A stretch of 64,000 nt of DNA, from assembly GCF_005217615.1 (NCBI RefSeq), contig NZ_SZNK01000001.1, positions 2,878,501-2,942,500 on the forward strand, given 5' to 3'. The stretch is from Brevibacillus antibioticus (GTDB lineage Bacteria; Bacillota; Bacilli; Brevibacillales; Brevibacillaceae). Position 1 is the first letter of the stretch. Every line of letters begins with the position of its first letter. The translations under genes were made by a program, and so were the position numbers. This document shows positions 54,262 through 61,277 of the stretch, one piece after another. The notes beneath the pieces are model-generated. The model worked only from the letters and a program-made list of their open reading frames with translations, did no database searches and was not told where the DNA came from.

Positions 54262-55737
54262 TTATTTCGATTGTAAACGCTCCGCCTCTGCCCGATTTCC
54301 GACGTATCCAATTCGAAACTCGTCTGGGCTCATAGACGGGACAAGCCGCTTATAGACATGGAGAGGCCATGTAATAGCTCCTGCTTTTTCCCACTCCTCT
54401 ATCATGTCCAACAATCTTGGCGGCATGTCCACGAGAACAACCTCTGCATCTTGGCTCTTTGCCAAAGCGGTGACTTCGGTGTACAAGTGCTGGAACAGCT
54501 CGTCTACTCGCCAAACTCTCCCTCGGCCCTTGCATGCCTCACACGGTTCCGTCAACCGCTCCATCAGGCTCGCACGCACTCTTTTTCGCGTCATCTCGAC
54601 TAATCCAAGCGAAGTCATCCCGAGAACAGTCGAAGGCACAGGGTCCTTCGCCAGCTCTTGTTTCAATCGCGAGATCACTCGCTCCTTATTGACCTCTTCT
54701 TTCATGTCGATGAAATCAATGATCACGATGCCACCGATGTCTCGCAACCGAAGTTGCCGGGCAATTTCAGCTACCGCCTCCAGATTGGTCGCTGTCACTG
54801 CCTGTTCCCGCTGTTGCCCTCCCCTACCTGTGAACGAACCGGTATTTACATCGATGACCGTCATCGCTTCAGTCCTGTCGATGACCAAGGATCCTCCACT
54901 CTTGAGCGGCACTTGTCGATCACGAGCACGAATCAACTCCACCTCGACACCCAAGAAGTCAAAGAGCGGCTGTTTCCCCTGATACCAGCGAAGCTTCTCT
55001 TGTACTTCTGGAGCAACAGCTGCCAACGCCGCTTTTACCTGCTGATAAGTCGTCGCACCTTCTACCAACAACTCATCCATTCCCATCGCCAAGCCATCTC
55101 GGAGTGCCACCTCGATCAACTCTGCATCCTGAAAAATCCGCCCGGTCGAGCGCAGTCCCTCCGCTGTTCGCAGCATGTCCCGCCAGCGATTGCGCAAATA
55201 GGTCAGTTCACTAATGAGTGTCTGCTCTTCTGCTTCTGCTGCTTCCGTGCGCAGAATACAGCCTTCCCCTTGCTCCACTGTCGAAGAGATCACCTGTTGC
55301 AGTCTTTTTCGTTTGGTATCATCCGATATTTTACGCGAAAGCGAAATGCCCTCTTCAGTCGGAAGGTACACCAGGTAACGCCCCTGCAAGCTGATTCGCA
55401 TCGTGATTTTTGGCGCCTTCATTTCCATCGCCTCTTTACTCACTTGAACCAATATCTTTTGCCCTACTTGAACACGTTCCGCAATACTTGGTTTCGCTGC
55501 TCCACCCGACTCCACACCGACCGTGTCATCTACGTACAAATAAGCATTTTGGCCTGTACCAATATCAACAAAGGCGGATTGGATGCTAGGCTTCACATCT
55601 GCGATCCGTCCTTGATAAATGTCACCAACGCTTGCTTGTGCCTCCGCATCCTGTGTACGCCATTCCTCCAATTTTCCATTTTCCATAAATGCGATGCGGA
55701 TGCTGCCACCTTGTGCACTGATCGCTACTTGCTTCAC
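54262..55737 (-). CDS. rng: Ribonuclease E/G family endoribonuclease (RNase G-like)
   Basis: A 491-residue enzyme with an N-terminal S1 domain (GDIYQGRIADVKPSIQSAFVDIG), the RNase E/G catalytic domain with metal-binding aspartates in VIDVNTGSFTG and IVIIDFIDM, and the zinc-link motif CEACKGRGRV. GTG 55737 has AAGGAG 8 nt upstream; GTG 55746 touches that site. It lies between spoIVFB and rplU. B. subtilis has no RNase E/G homologue and relies on RNase Y, so this is a lineage difference. No long unstructured C-terminal degradosome region is present. Confidence 0.95.
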   Translation of the reverse strand: MKQVAISAQGGSIRIAFMENGKLEEWRTQDAEAQASVGDIYQGRIADVKPSIQSAFVDIGTGQNAYLYVDDTVGVESGGAAKPSIAERVQVGQKILVQVSKEAMEMKAPKITMRISLQGRYLVYLPTEEGISLSRKISDDTKRKRLQQVISSTVEQGEGCILRTEAAEAEEQTLISELTYLRNRWRDMLRTAEGLRSTGRIFQDAELIEVALRDGLAMGMDELLVEGATTYQQVKAALAAVAPEVQEKLRWYQGKQPLFDFLGVEVELIRARDRQVPLKSGGSLVIDRTEAMTVIDVNTGSFTGRGGQQREQAVTATNLEAVAEIARQLRLRDIGGIVIIDFIDMKEEVNKERVISRLKQELAKDPVPSTVLGMTSLGLVEMTRKRVRASLMERLTEPCEACKGRGRVWRVDELFQHLYTEVTALAKSQDAEVVLVDMPPRLLDMIEEWEKAGAITWPLHVYKRLVPSMSPDEFRIGYVGNRAEAERLQSK

Positions 55738-55844
55738 TGCCTTCACTCCTTATTCCCCGTGCAAACGTTGCCCAAAAGCAGGATAACCGGGCTCATAGGA
55801 TGTAATCTATCATAGCTACCAAGTCGAGGTAAAGGAGATCATCT

Positions 55845-56155
55845 ATGATTCATGCTGGTAATTTAAAAATAAGAGCCTTGTCCCCCAATGATGCCGTTCA
55901 CTTAGTCAAATAGGAGCGCCTGCTTACTCGAATCGTGGAATCGGTACTCAGCTCGTTAAAGCCATCCTCCACTATCTCCGCACAGAAAAACGAGCACAAA
56001 AAGTAGCGATTGACCCGCAAGCCTGGAATGAACGAGCCCTCCGTTGCTACGAAAAATGTGGCTTTCGAAAAGTAAAAGAGCTTCCTCTGCACGAATGGCA
56101 CGAAGGAAGCATGCGTGATTGCTGGCTAATGGAATGGATCGATCCTGTTGATTAA
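55845..56155 (+). pseudogene. Broken GNAT acetyltransferase (AAC(6')-like) with internal deletion and frameshift
   Basis: ATG 55845 follows AAAGGAG, a good site, and reads MIHAGNLKIRALSPNDAVHLVK before TAG 55911. From 55910, two bases out of frame, the coding continues IGAPAYSNRGIGTQLVKAIL, then DPQAWNERALRCYEKCGF and HEGSMRDCWLMEW, to TAA 56153. That is the C-terminal half of GNAT acetyltransferases of the aminoglycoside 6'-N type, including the acetyl-CoA loop RGIGTQL. About 60-70 central residues are missing, so a single deletion of roughly 200 bp explains both the stop and the frameshift. Confidence 0.85.
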
Positions 56156-56165
56156 GGATGACAGA

Positions 56166-57002
56166 CTAAAGGAGCTTGCCCACTGCGGCGTCGTGCTTTT
56201 GCTCAAACAAAAGGGCATACAAAAGCTGTTCCTCTGCCAAGAGACCCGCCCCTTGCACATAAAAAAGATGGGAGCATCCCCGCCGCAGCCTGTGCGAGAC
56301 AGCCAGTACCGTTTCCTCGGGATGCACGCGAATCGCTTGAACGGCAGCTTCTTCTTGCGTCCGTTCGTATTTTTCCACCAGGAAGCGAAAAAATTGATAA
56401 GGGAACCGCAAAAATGCCTGAATGTTCAACGTCAATAAATAAATTCCGATCACTGCTAAGTTGTACTTCAACTCCAAGCTGGACATCCCCACCATGATCC
56501 CCGCAAACAACGTACTCCCGGTCATCGATATCCTCGTCGCCTGCCTATACGACATAAACCAGCATAGAACCGCCAACAAGATTCTCCCGCCATCCAAGGG
56601 CCAGATTGGCACCAGGTTAAACAGCGCAATCGTCAAATTGCTTACCAAGAAAAAGCGAGCCCACTCTTCCGTCCATATCCCCATAAACCAAAACAAGTAC
56701 GAAGCAGCCATCATCACCATATTTAGGAAGGGCCCTGCGAGTGCCACGACAATCTCATCCATTGGGTCCGTGGCGTACGAGTCTTCCATCGTCGCTACTC
56801 CACCAAAAGGCAGAAGCAGCACCTCTTTTACAGTCCATCCGAGCTCACGCGCCATCGCTACATGCCCCAGTTCATGGATCAGCACGATGACAAACAAGGT
56901 AATGACCTCCAAAAAATGGCCTGTCACCACAGACAAGCCAATCACCGCCCAAAATAGCAGGTGAATGCGAAACCGAATGTCGAGCCACCCTCCCTTATTC
57001 AA
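56166..57002 (-). CDS. spoIVFB: SpoIVFB intramembrane metalloprotease (site-2 protease)
   Basis: A 278-residue polytopic M50 protease. The zinc motif is VLIHELGHVAMARELG (HExxH, catalytic E), and the second ligand region is NLVPIWPLDGGRILLAVL. In B. subtilis it cleaves pro-sigma-K in the mother cell and is held inactive by SpoIVFA/BofA. The TTG start overlaps the spoIVFA stop by 8 nt and gives MNKGGWLDI, like Bacillus MNKWLDL. The C-terminal CBS-like tail seen in Firmicutes homologues appears (EETVLAVSHRLRRGCSHLFYVQGAGLL). Confidence 0.95.
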   Translation of the reverse strand: MNKGGWLDIRFRIHLLFWAVIGLSVVTGHFLEVITLFVIVLIHELGHVAMARELGWTVKEVLLLPFGGVATMEDSYATDPMDEIVVALAGPFLNMVMMAASYLFWFMGIWTEEWARFFLVSNLTIALFNLVPIWPLDGGRILLAVLCWFMSYRQATRISMTGSTLFAGIMVGMSSLELKYNLAVIGIYLLTLNIQAFLRFPYQFFRFLVEKYERTQEEAAVQAIRVHPEETVLAVSHRLRRGCSHLFYVQGAGLLAEEQLLYALLFEQKHDAAVGKLL

Positions 57003-57780
57003 ACGGAATCACTTCCAGGGGATTGACAAATTTCTCATTCACTTTCGCCCCTACATACAGATGACGTGATGTCTGATCCATTACCCGAGCGGTTCCGATG
57101 ACTTTACCAGGTGTAAGGACCTCGTCCTTCGTCACCCCTATACTATCGAGATTGCCCAGCCATATTTCCCGCCCTTTTGTTAAACGAACAATCACTGTCG
57201 TCCCATAATCAGGCTTTTCACCGACAAAAGCAACCCAGCCAGCTTCTCCGATCGTGATTTGATCGCTCATTCCCGTATTCAGGATTACATTTTCGCTCTC
57301 TGGATCATAGGATTTTACGATTTTCCAGCTACTGGGGAGCTTCCACACAGTAGCTGTGTCCTTTGTTGTACTCGTGGCTGGCACGGCAAGGGGATTGATG
57401 GGGATTGAAGGAAGCATCGTTGGAATCGGTCCAAATCTCGCTTCATACCAGTCCGCTACTCCTGAAAAATTAAAGTCTCGTGTCATGACTTCCCTCGCGG
57501 AGCTTTTCCACGAGGCAGGAATCAGCGTTGTTTGAAACAATACATAAGCAGCACCAATCAACAAGACAGATGCTAAAATTTGTACGCCCCACTTTTCATG
57601 GGACGGTGGCTGGTCCATCATATCGTTCTCACGCGGCGAGTAACTGAATGGGTTTGGCGCTTCTTCGATCGGATCTTTCCAATCATCGACGTAGGGAGTA
57701 TAGCTGTCTCGTGACTGTGTTCGGATTCGCTCTAAACGCTCCCTCCGTCTTTCCTTTACGCGATCTGCTCTTTCAAACAT
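56995..57780 (-). CDS. spoIVFA: SpoIVFA, partner/inhibitor of SpoIVFB
   Basis: A 261-residue protein: basic cytosolic N-terminus (MFERADRVKERRRERLERIRTQ), one membrane helix (WGVQILASVLLIGAAYVLFQ, about 70-90), and an extracytoplasmic M23/LytM-like domain (EKPDYGTTVIVRLTKGREIWLGNL) that lacks the HxH zinc residues, as expected for SpoIVFA. It tethers BofA and holds SpoIVFB inactive until cleaved by SpoIVB. ATG 57780 has GGAGGG 6 nt upstream; ATG 57801 is upstream but less well placed. It is cotranscribed with spoIVFB. Confidence 0.92.
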   Translation of the reverse strand: MFERADRVKERRRERLERIRTQSRDSYTPYVDDWKDPIEEAPNPFSYSPRENDMMDQPPSHEKWGVQILASVLLIGAAYVLFQTTLIPASWKSSAREVMTRDFNFSGVADWYEARFGPIPTMLPSIPINPLAVPATSTTKDTATVWKLPSSWKIVKSYDPESENVILNTGMSDQITIGEAGWVAFVGEKPDYGTTVIVRLTKGREIWLGNLDSIGVTKDEVLTPGKVIGTARVMDQTSRHLYVGAKVNEKFVNPLEVIPFE

Positions 57781-57890
57781 GTCCATCCCTCCGCTGACCA
57801 AGCCTTTAGTATCATCCTATGACTTGTCTACCTGCTTTATGACGACCGTCCCCTCTCTCCAAAGCCCCAGCGTCTCGGGTGAAAACACGC

Positions 57891-57920
57891 AAAAAAGACA
57901 GTCTCCCCATTGAGAGACTG
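57891..57920 (-). terminator. Terminator after the cold-shock gene
   Basis: CAGTCTC / GAGACTG stem with an 8-nt loop, followed on the minus strand by TCTTTTTT, 19 nt after the csp stop. Confidence 0.88.
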
Positions 57921-57938
57921 CCTTTGAATCTGTTAATT

Positions 57939-58139
57939 TTACAGTTTAGTTACACTAGCAGCTTGTGGTCCACGGCTACCTTGAACGATTTCGAATTCAA
58001 CCTTTTGACCTTCGTCAAGAGATTTGAAACCTTCTGACTGGATTGCGCTGTAGTGTACGAATACGTCGTCGCCACCCTCAATTTGGATGAACCCGTATCC
58101 TTTTTCTGCGTTAAACCATTTTACGATACCTTGTTGCAT
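57939..58139 (-). CDS. cspB: Cold-shock protein
   Basis: A 66-residue single-strand nucleic acid binding beta barrel: [20 protein letters not shown] (RNP1 KGYGFIQI) and [10 protein letters not shown] (RNP2). Length and residues are typical of CspA/CspB RNA chaperones. ATG 58139 has GGGAGG 9 nt upstream. The promoter lies about 135 nt upstream, giving the long leader usual for cold-inducible csp genes. Which B. subtilis paralog (CspB, C or D) it matches is not decidable here. Confidence 0.96.
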   Translation of the reverse strand: MQQGIVKWFNAEKGYGFIQIEGGDDVFVHYSAIQSEGFKSLDEGQKVEFEIVQGSRGPQAASVTKL

Positions 58140-58274
58140 GAAACAAAACCTCCCTGAACATTACGCCCCACGAGGCGAAAGAGTTGCGTTAACCTCTTTT
58201 TTACAGATAAGCCTTTTGCGTCAAGGAAAAAAAGTCATACGAATTGCGATTGACAATTGGTGACGTCACTCACA

Positions 58275-58302
58275 ATAGTACGACTCCATACCAATCAATC
58301 AA
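58275..58302 (-). promoter_or_regulatory. Probable csp promoter with a long 5' leader; gap 58140-58445 described
   Basis: TTGATT (58297-58302), 16-nt spacer, TACTAT (58275-58280), implying a leader of about 130 nt. The leader includes a palindrome GTGACGTCAC (58260-58269). The rest of the gap contains the short repeat element at 58379-58437 after rodA and no ORF. Confidence 0.55.
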
Positions 58303-58378
58303 ACACTATAACTTGTAAAAATGGTTAACTTAGGATGATTTTAGCATAAGTATTTGCATTTGTCACGCATTTCGTGAG

Positions 58379-58437
58379 TGCTCAAAAAGCCTTCTATTCA
58401 GCACCGAGAAAGCGGCGAGAACAGAAGACTTTTTGCA
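58379..58437. repeat. 59-bp element with inverted ends (family 1, short copy)
   Basis: TGCTCAAAAAGCCTTCT (58379-58395) and AGAAGACTTTTTGCA (58423-58437) are near-inverted. The interior AGCACCGAGAAAGCGGCGAG matches AGCACCGAGAAGATGGCGAG in the 4146 element. It begins 8 nt after the rodA stop, and on the minus strand the arms form a 12-bp stem ending in T5, so it may also serve as the rodA terminator. Confidence 0.7.
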
Positions 58438-58445
58438 TAACTCCT

Positions 58446-59576
58446 TTAATCAAAACGCAACTTGTCCTTACGCATCCCAATATTGAGCACCACACCAATG
58501 ATCAGGAAGTTGGTTATAAGCGAGCTCCCGCCGTAGCTAATGAACGGAAGCGGAATACCCGTAATCGGCATCAACTGAATCGTCATCCCGATGTTCTCAA
58601 AGATCTGGAAGGTAAGCATTCCTACGACACCCGCGACAACGTAGGAGCCGAACGGATCTTTTGCCTCCATAGCGATTCGGATCATTCGGTAAATCAAGAC
58701 GAAAAACAAAATCATTAGCAATCCCGCTCCGACAAAGCCCAGCTTTTCTGCAATGACGGTAAAGATAAAATCACTCTCTCCTACCGGCACCCATCCAAAG
58801 CTCGCTTGTGTCGGCGTATCAATCCCTTTTCCGAACAATTGCCCTGAGCCGATAGCAATCAATGCTTGCTTGAGCTGGAACCCTCGTCCCATCGGTTCAA
58901 GATCCGGGTTCATCCAAAAGACGATCCGATCCCATTGATACGGCTTGATAATCTTGAAAAAGATATCCTGCTTGTATTGATACAACAGTGTCATGGCCGC
59001 AAAAAAGCTGCCGACCAGCCCGCCCATATACAATACATGCTTCATCCGTATACCACCAACGATTAGCATAGTGGCAAGCATACCTGTATAAACCATTGCG
59101 GTACCCAAATCGGGCTGCATCAAAATCAGTAGCAACGGAAAGCCAACCAAGGACATTACCGGGATCAGTTTGTAAAAGTAGTAAAAGCGGTCTTGATCGT
59201 TTGCCCTCTTGGACAAGAAGCGTGCAACGGTCAATATCGTGAACAGCTTCATTGGTTCAGAAGGCTGAAACAACACAGGACCAAGGTTGTACCAACTCGT
59301 GGCATTGTTAATCGCTTTTGTCTGAAATACCCCGATCAAAAGAATCACACCGACCGCATACAAAACATAGGCCATGTTGTGAAAGAGCCGGTAGTCAAAT
59401 AGCAATGTAACACCCAGTACAATAAAGCCGATGACATACCAAAGGACCTGCTGATGCGCCTTATCTACACCTGCCGCAGAACCGGAAATCCCCAGATAGC
59501 TGAAGATACCTAGCCCTGCCAAAATCAAGATGATGGTCCAGTCAATTGTTTTTAAATGACGTTTTTCCAGGTCCAT
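58446..59576 (-). CDS. rodA: Rod shape-determining protein RodA (SEDS glycosyltransferase)
   Basis: A 376-residue SEDS protein with about ten membrane helices. Signature regions are GPVLFQPSEPMKLFTILTVA, LILMQPDLGTAMVYTGM, VGESDFIFTVIAEKLGF and PITGIPLPFISYGGSSLI. It polymerises glycan strands in lateral wall growth with a class B PBP; one is at 61278 in the same cluster, with MreD. ATG 59576 has AGGAGG 6 nt upstream. FtsW is the alternative, but the min-mre context and length favour RodA. Confidence 0.95.
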   Translation of the reverse strand: MDLEKRHLKTIDWTIILILAGLGIFSYLGISGSAAGVDKAHQQVLWYVIGFIVLGVTLLFDYRLFHNMAYVLYAVGVILLIGVFQTKAINNATSWYNLGPVLFQPSEPMKLFTILTVARFLSKRANDQDRFYYFYKLIPVMSLVGFPLLLILMQPDLGTAMVYTGMLATMLIVGGIRMKHVLYMGGLVGSFFAAMTLLYQYKQDIFFKIIKPYQWDRIVFWMNPDLEPMGRGFQLKQALIAIGSGQLFGKGIDTPTQASFGWVPVGESDFIFTVIAEKLGFVGAGLLMILFFVLIYRMIRIAMEAKDPFGSYVVAGVVGMLTFQIFENIGMTIQLMPITGIPLPFISYGGSSLITNFLIIGVVLNIGMRKDKLRFD

Positions 59577-59633
59577 CCGTTTCCTCCTAGAAAACGTGAC
59601 TCCCCTCTATAAAAGAAGGGAGCCAAGTATTAC

Positions 59634-60428
59634 CTATTTTAATCCAAAGAATTTACGCATTTTGCGGAACACGCCCGCTTTTTCTTCCAATGGTTGCAAT
59701 GGAACCGCTTCACCCAAAAGGCGACGAGCGACGTTCCGATACGCGATGGAAGCACGCGATTCGTGGTTCATCACAGCCGGCTCCCCTTGATTCGCGGATT
59801 TAATGATATGATCATCATCCGGCACTACACCAATTAAGTCAATGGCTAACAAATCCAAAATGTCTTCTACATCCAGCATGTCGCCATTTTTCACCATATG
59901 GGAACGAACGCGGTTGATCACCAGTTTAGGCATTCCGATTTTTTCTCGCTCTAACAGGCCAATAATCCTATCAGCATCGCGAACAGCGGCTTTTTCAGGT
60001 GTAGTCACGACGATTGCTTGATCAGCTCCTGCCACCGCATTGCGGAAGCCTTGCTCAATACCCGCAGGGCAATCGATAATGACATAATCATATTCCCGCT
60101 TCAGTTGCGTAATAATTTCCTCCATCTGCTCAGGACTTACTGCTGATTTGTCCTTGGTCTGAGCAGCCGGGAGCAATGCCAGATTGTCAAACCGCTTGTC
60201 TTTGATCAGAGCTTGTGGCAGTCGGCATGCGCCTTCTGCAACGTCTACCAGATCATAAATAATTCGGTTCTCAAGTCCCATGACTACATCCAGGTTGCGC
60301 AAGCCAATATCGGTATCTACCATGCACACTTTTTGTCCCAACAATGCAAGCGCCGTTCCCAAATTGGCGGAAGTGGTTGTCTTACCCACGCCGCCTTTAC
60401 CGGAAGTTACGACAATTCCTATCCCCAC
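59634..60428 (-). CDS. minD: Septum site-determining ATPase MinD
   Basis: A 264-residue deviant Walker ATPase: GIVVTSGKGGVGKTTTSANLG, the switch VMVDTDIGLRNLDVVMGLE, and DYVIIDCPAGIEQGF. The C-terminus ends in an amphipathic membrane-targeting helix (KAGVFRKMRKFFGLK). GTG 60428 follows AGGAGG at 7 nt. It recruits MinC to block polar division. It lies 20 nt after minC and belongs to the same transcript. Confidence 0.98.
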   Translation of the reverse strand: MGIGIVVTSGKGGVGKTTTSANLGTALALLGQKVCMVDTDIGLRNLDVVMGLENRIIYDLVDVAEGACRLPQALIKDKRFDNLALLPAAQTKDKSAVSPEQMEEIITQLKREYDYVIIDCPAGIEQGFRNAVAGADQAIVVTTPEKAAVRDADRIIGLLEREKIGMPKLVINRVRSHMVKNGDMLDVEDILDLLAIDLIGVVPDDDHIIKSANQGEPAVMNHESRASIAYRNVARRLLGEAVPLQPLEEKAGVFRKMRKFFGLK

Positions 60429-60448
60429 GTCCGTTCCTCCTCTTTCCC

Positions 60449-61126
60449 TCAACCCTCACGCTTTTTCTCACCCAAATCAGGGCGGATTCGCGACAAGTAG
60501 TTCATTTTCGCTACCAGCATGATCTCATTTTCCAGATAGGCAAATTCTGTGCCTCCGGAATTATTCGTCCATTCCTCACCCGGCTTGCTGATCACATCTG
60601 CAATCCGCAACTGGGTAGGACTCATGACTGCAGCCGCAATAATTACCTGTGAGTCACCGGAAATACCTGCGTGCGCGTACCCTCTGAGATGCCCAAGCAC
60701 GTAGATGCTTCCTGTACTGCGAACCGTCCCCCCGGGATTGACATCTCCCAATAAGAGCAAATCACCGTCAAACTCCAGAACTTGCCCAGAGCGTACCGTA
60801 TTTACCTGTACGGAAAATTGGGTTTTCAGGCGTTCAGCCATAGCTTCTTCCCGCGTGATCAAATCAGATTCGATTGTATGGATCACCAGGTTGCCCTTTG
60901 TTCGAATAATTTGAGTCAACTGCTCTTGTTGCTCGGGTGAGCAGTATCGTTTTCCCAATTTTATAGATACCCGAATGAGTGGCCCCGACAAAATCTGTTG
61001 GTGGCTATGCTCTATTTTTTCACGCATATCGGCCAGCAGTTCGTCGAAGGAACAGGTATCATCCATAAAGAAGACGAGCCCCTCTTTAGTCCCTTTGATC
61101 GTGACCTTGCTTTTCACAGTCGTCAC
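60449..61126 (-). CDS. minC: Septum site-determining protein MinC
   Basis: A 225-residue inhibitor of FtsZ assembly: N-terminal domain KVTIKGTKEGLVFFMDDTCSFDELL, C-terminal beta-helix with VRSGQVLEFDGDLLLLGDVNPGG, GSIYVLGHLRGYAHAG and a MinD-binding RIADVIS region. GTG 61126 has AGGTG 6 nt upstream and gives a Bacillus-like start; an ATG at 61150 has only a weak site. Transcribed with minD after the PBP2 gene. Confidence 0.96.
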   Translation of the reverse strand: MTTVKSKVTIKGTKEGLVFFMDDTCSFDELLADMREKIEHSHQQILSGPLIRVSIKLGKRYCSPEQQEQLTQIIRTKGNLVIHTIESDLITREEAMAERLKTQFSVQVNTVRSGQVLEFDGDLLLLGDVNPGGTVRSTGSIYVLGHLRGYAHAGISGDSQVIIAAAVMSPTQLRIADVISKPGEEWTNNSGGTEFAYLENEIMLVAKMNYLSRIRPDLGEKKREG

Positions 61127-61277
61127 CGGTTTCACCTCGACCGATACCATTCGCCATACAGAAAGATTTTTCCTGCTCTGCGTGAAAAAATTGCCGAATC
61201 GGGTCAGTTGGTGGCGTTTTACAAGAGCTTGACTCGATTATTCTCTAGGGCTTGATTGCCCTGAACAACCATTGCGG

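Noticed and set aside
58260-58269. Palindrome GTGACGTCAC in the csp leader as an operator
   Set aside because: Only 10 bp, and a perfect match of this size may occur by chance; no second copy was seen.
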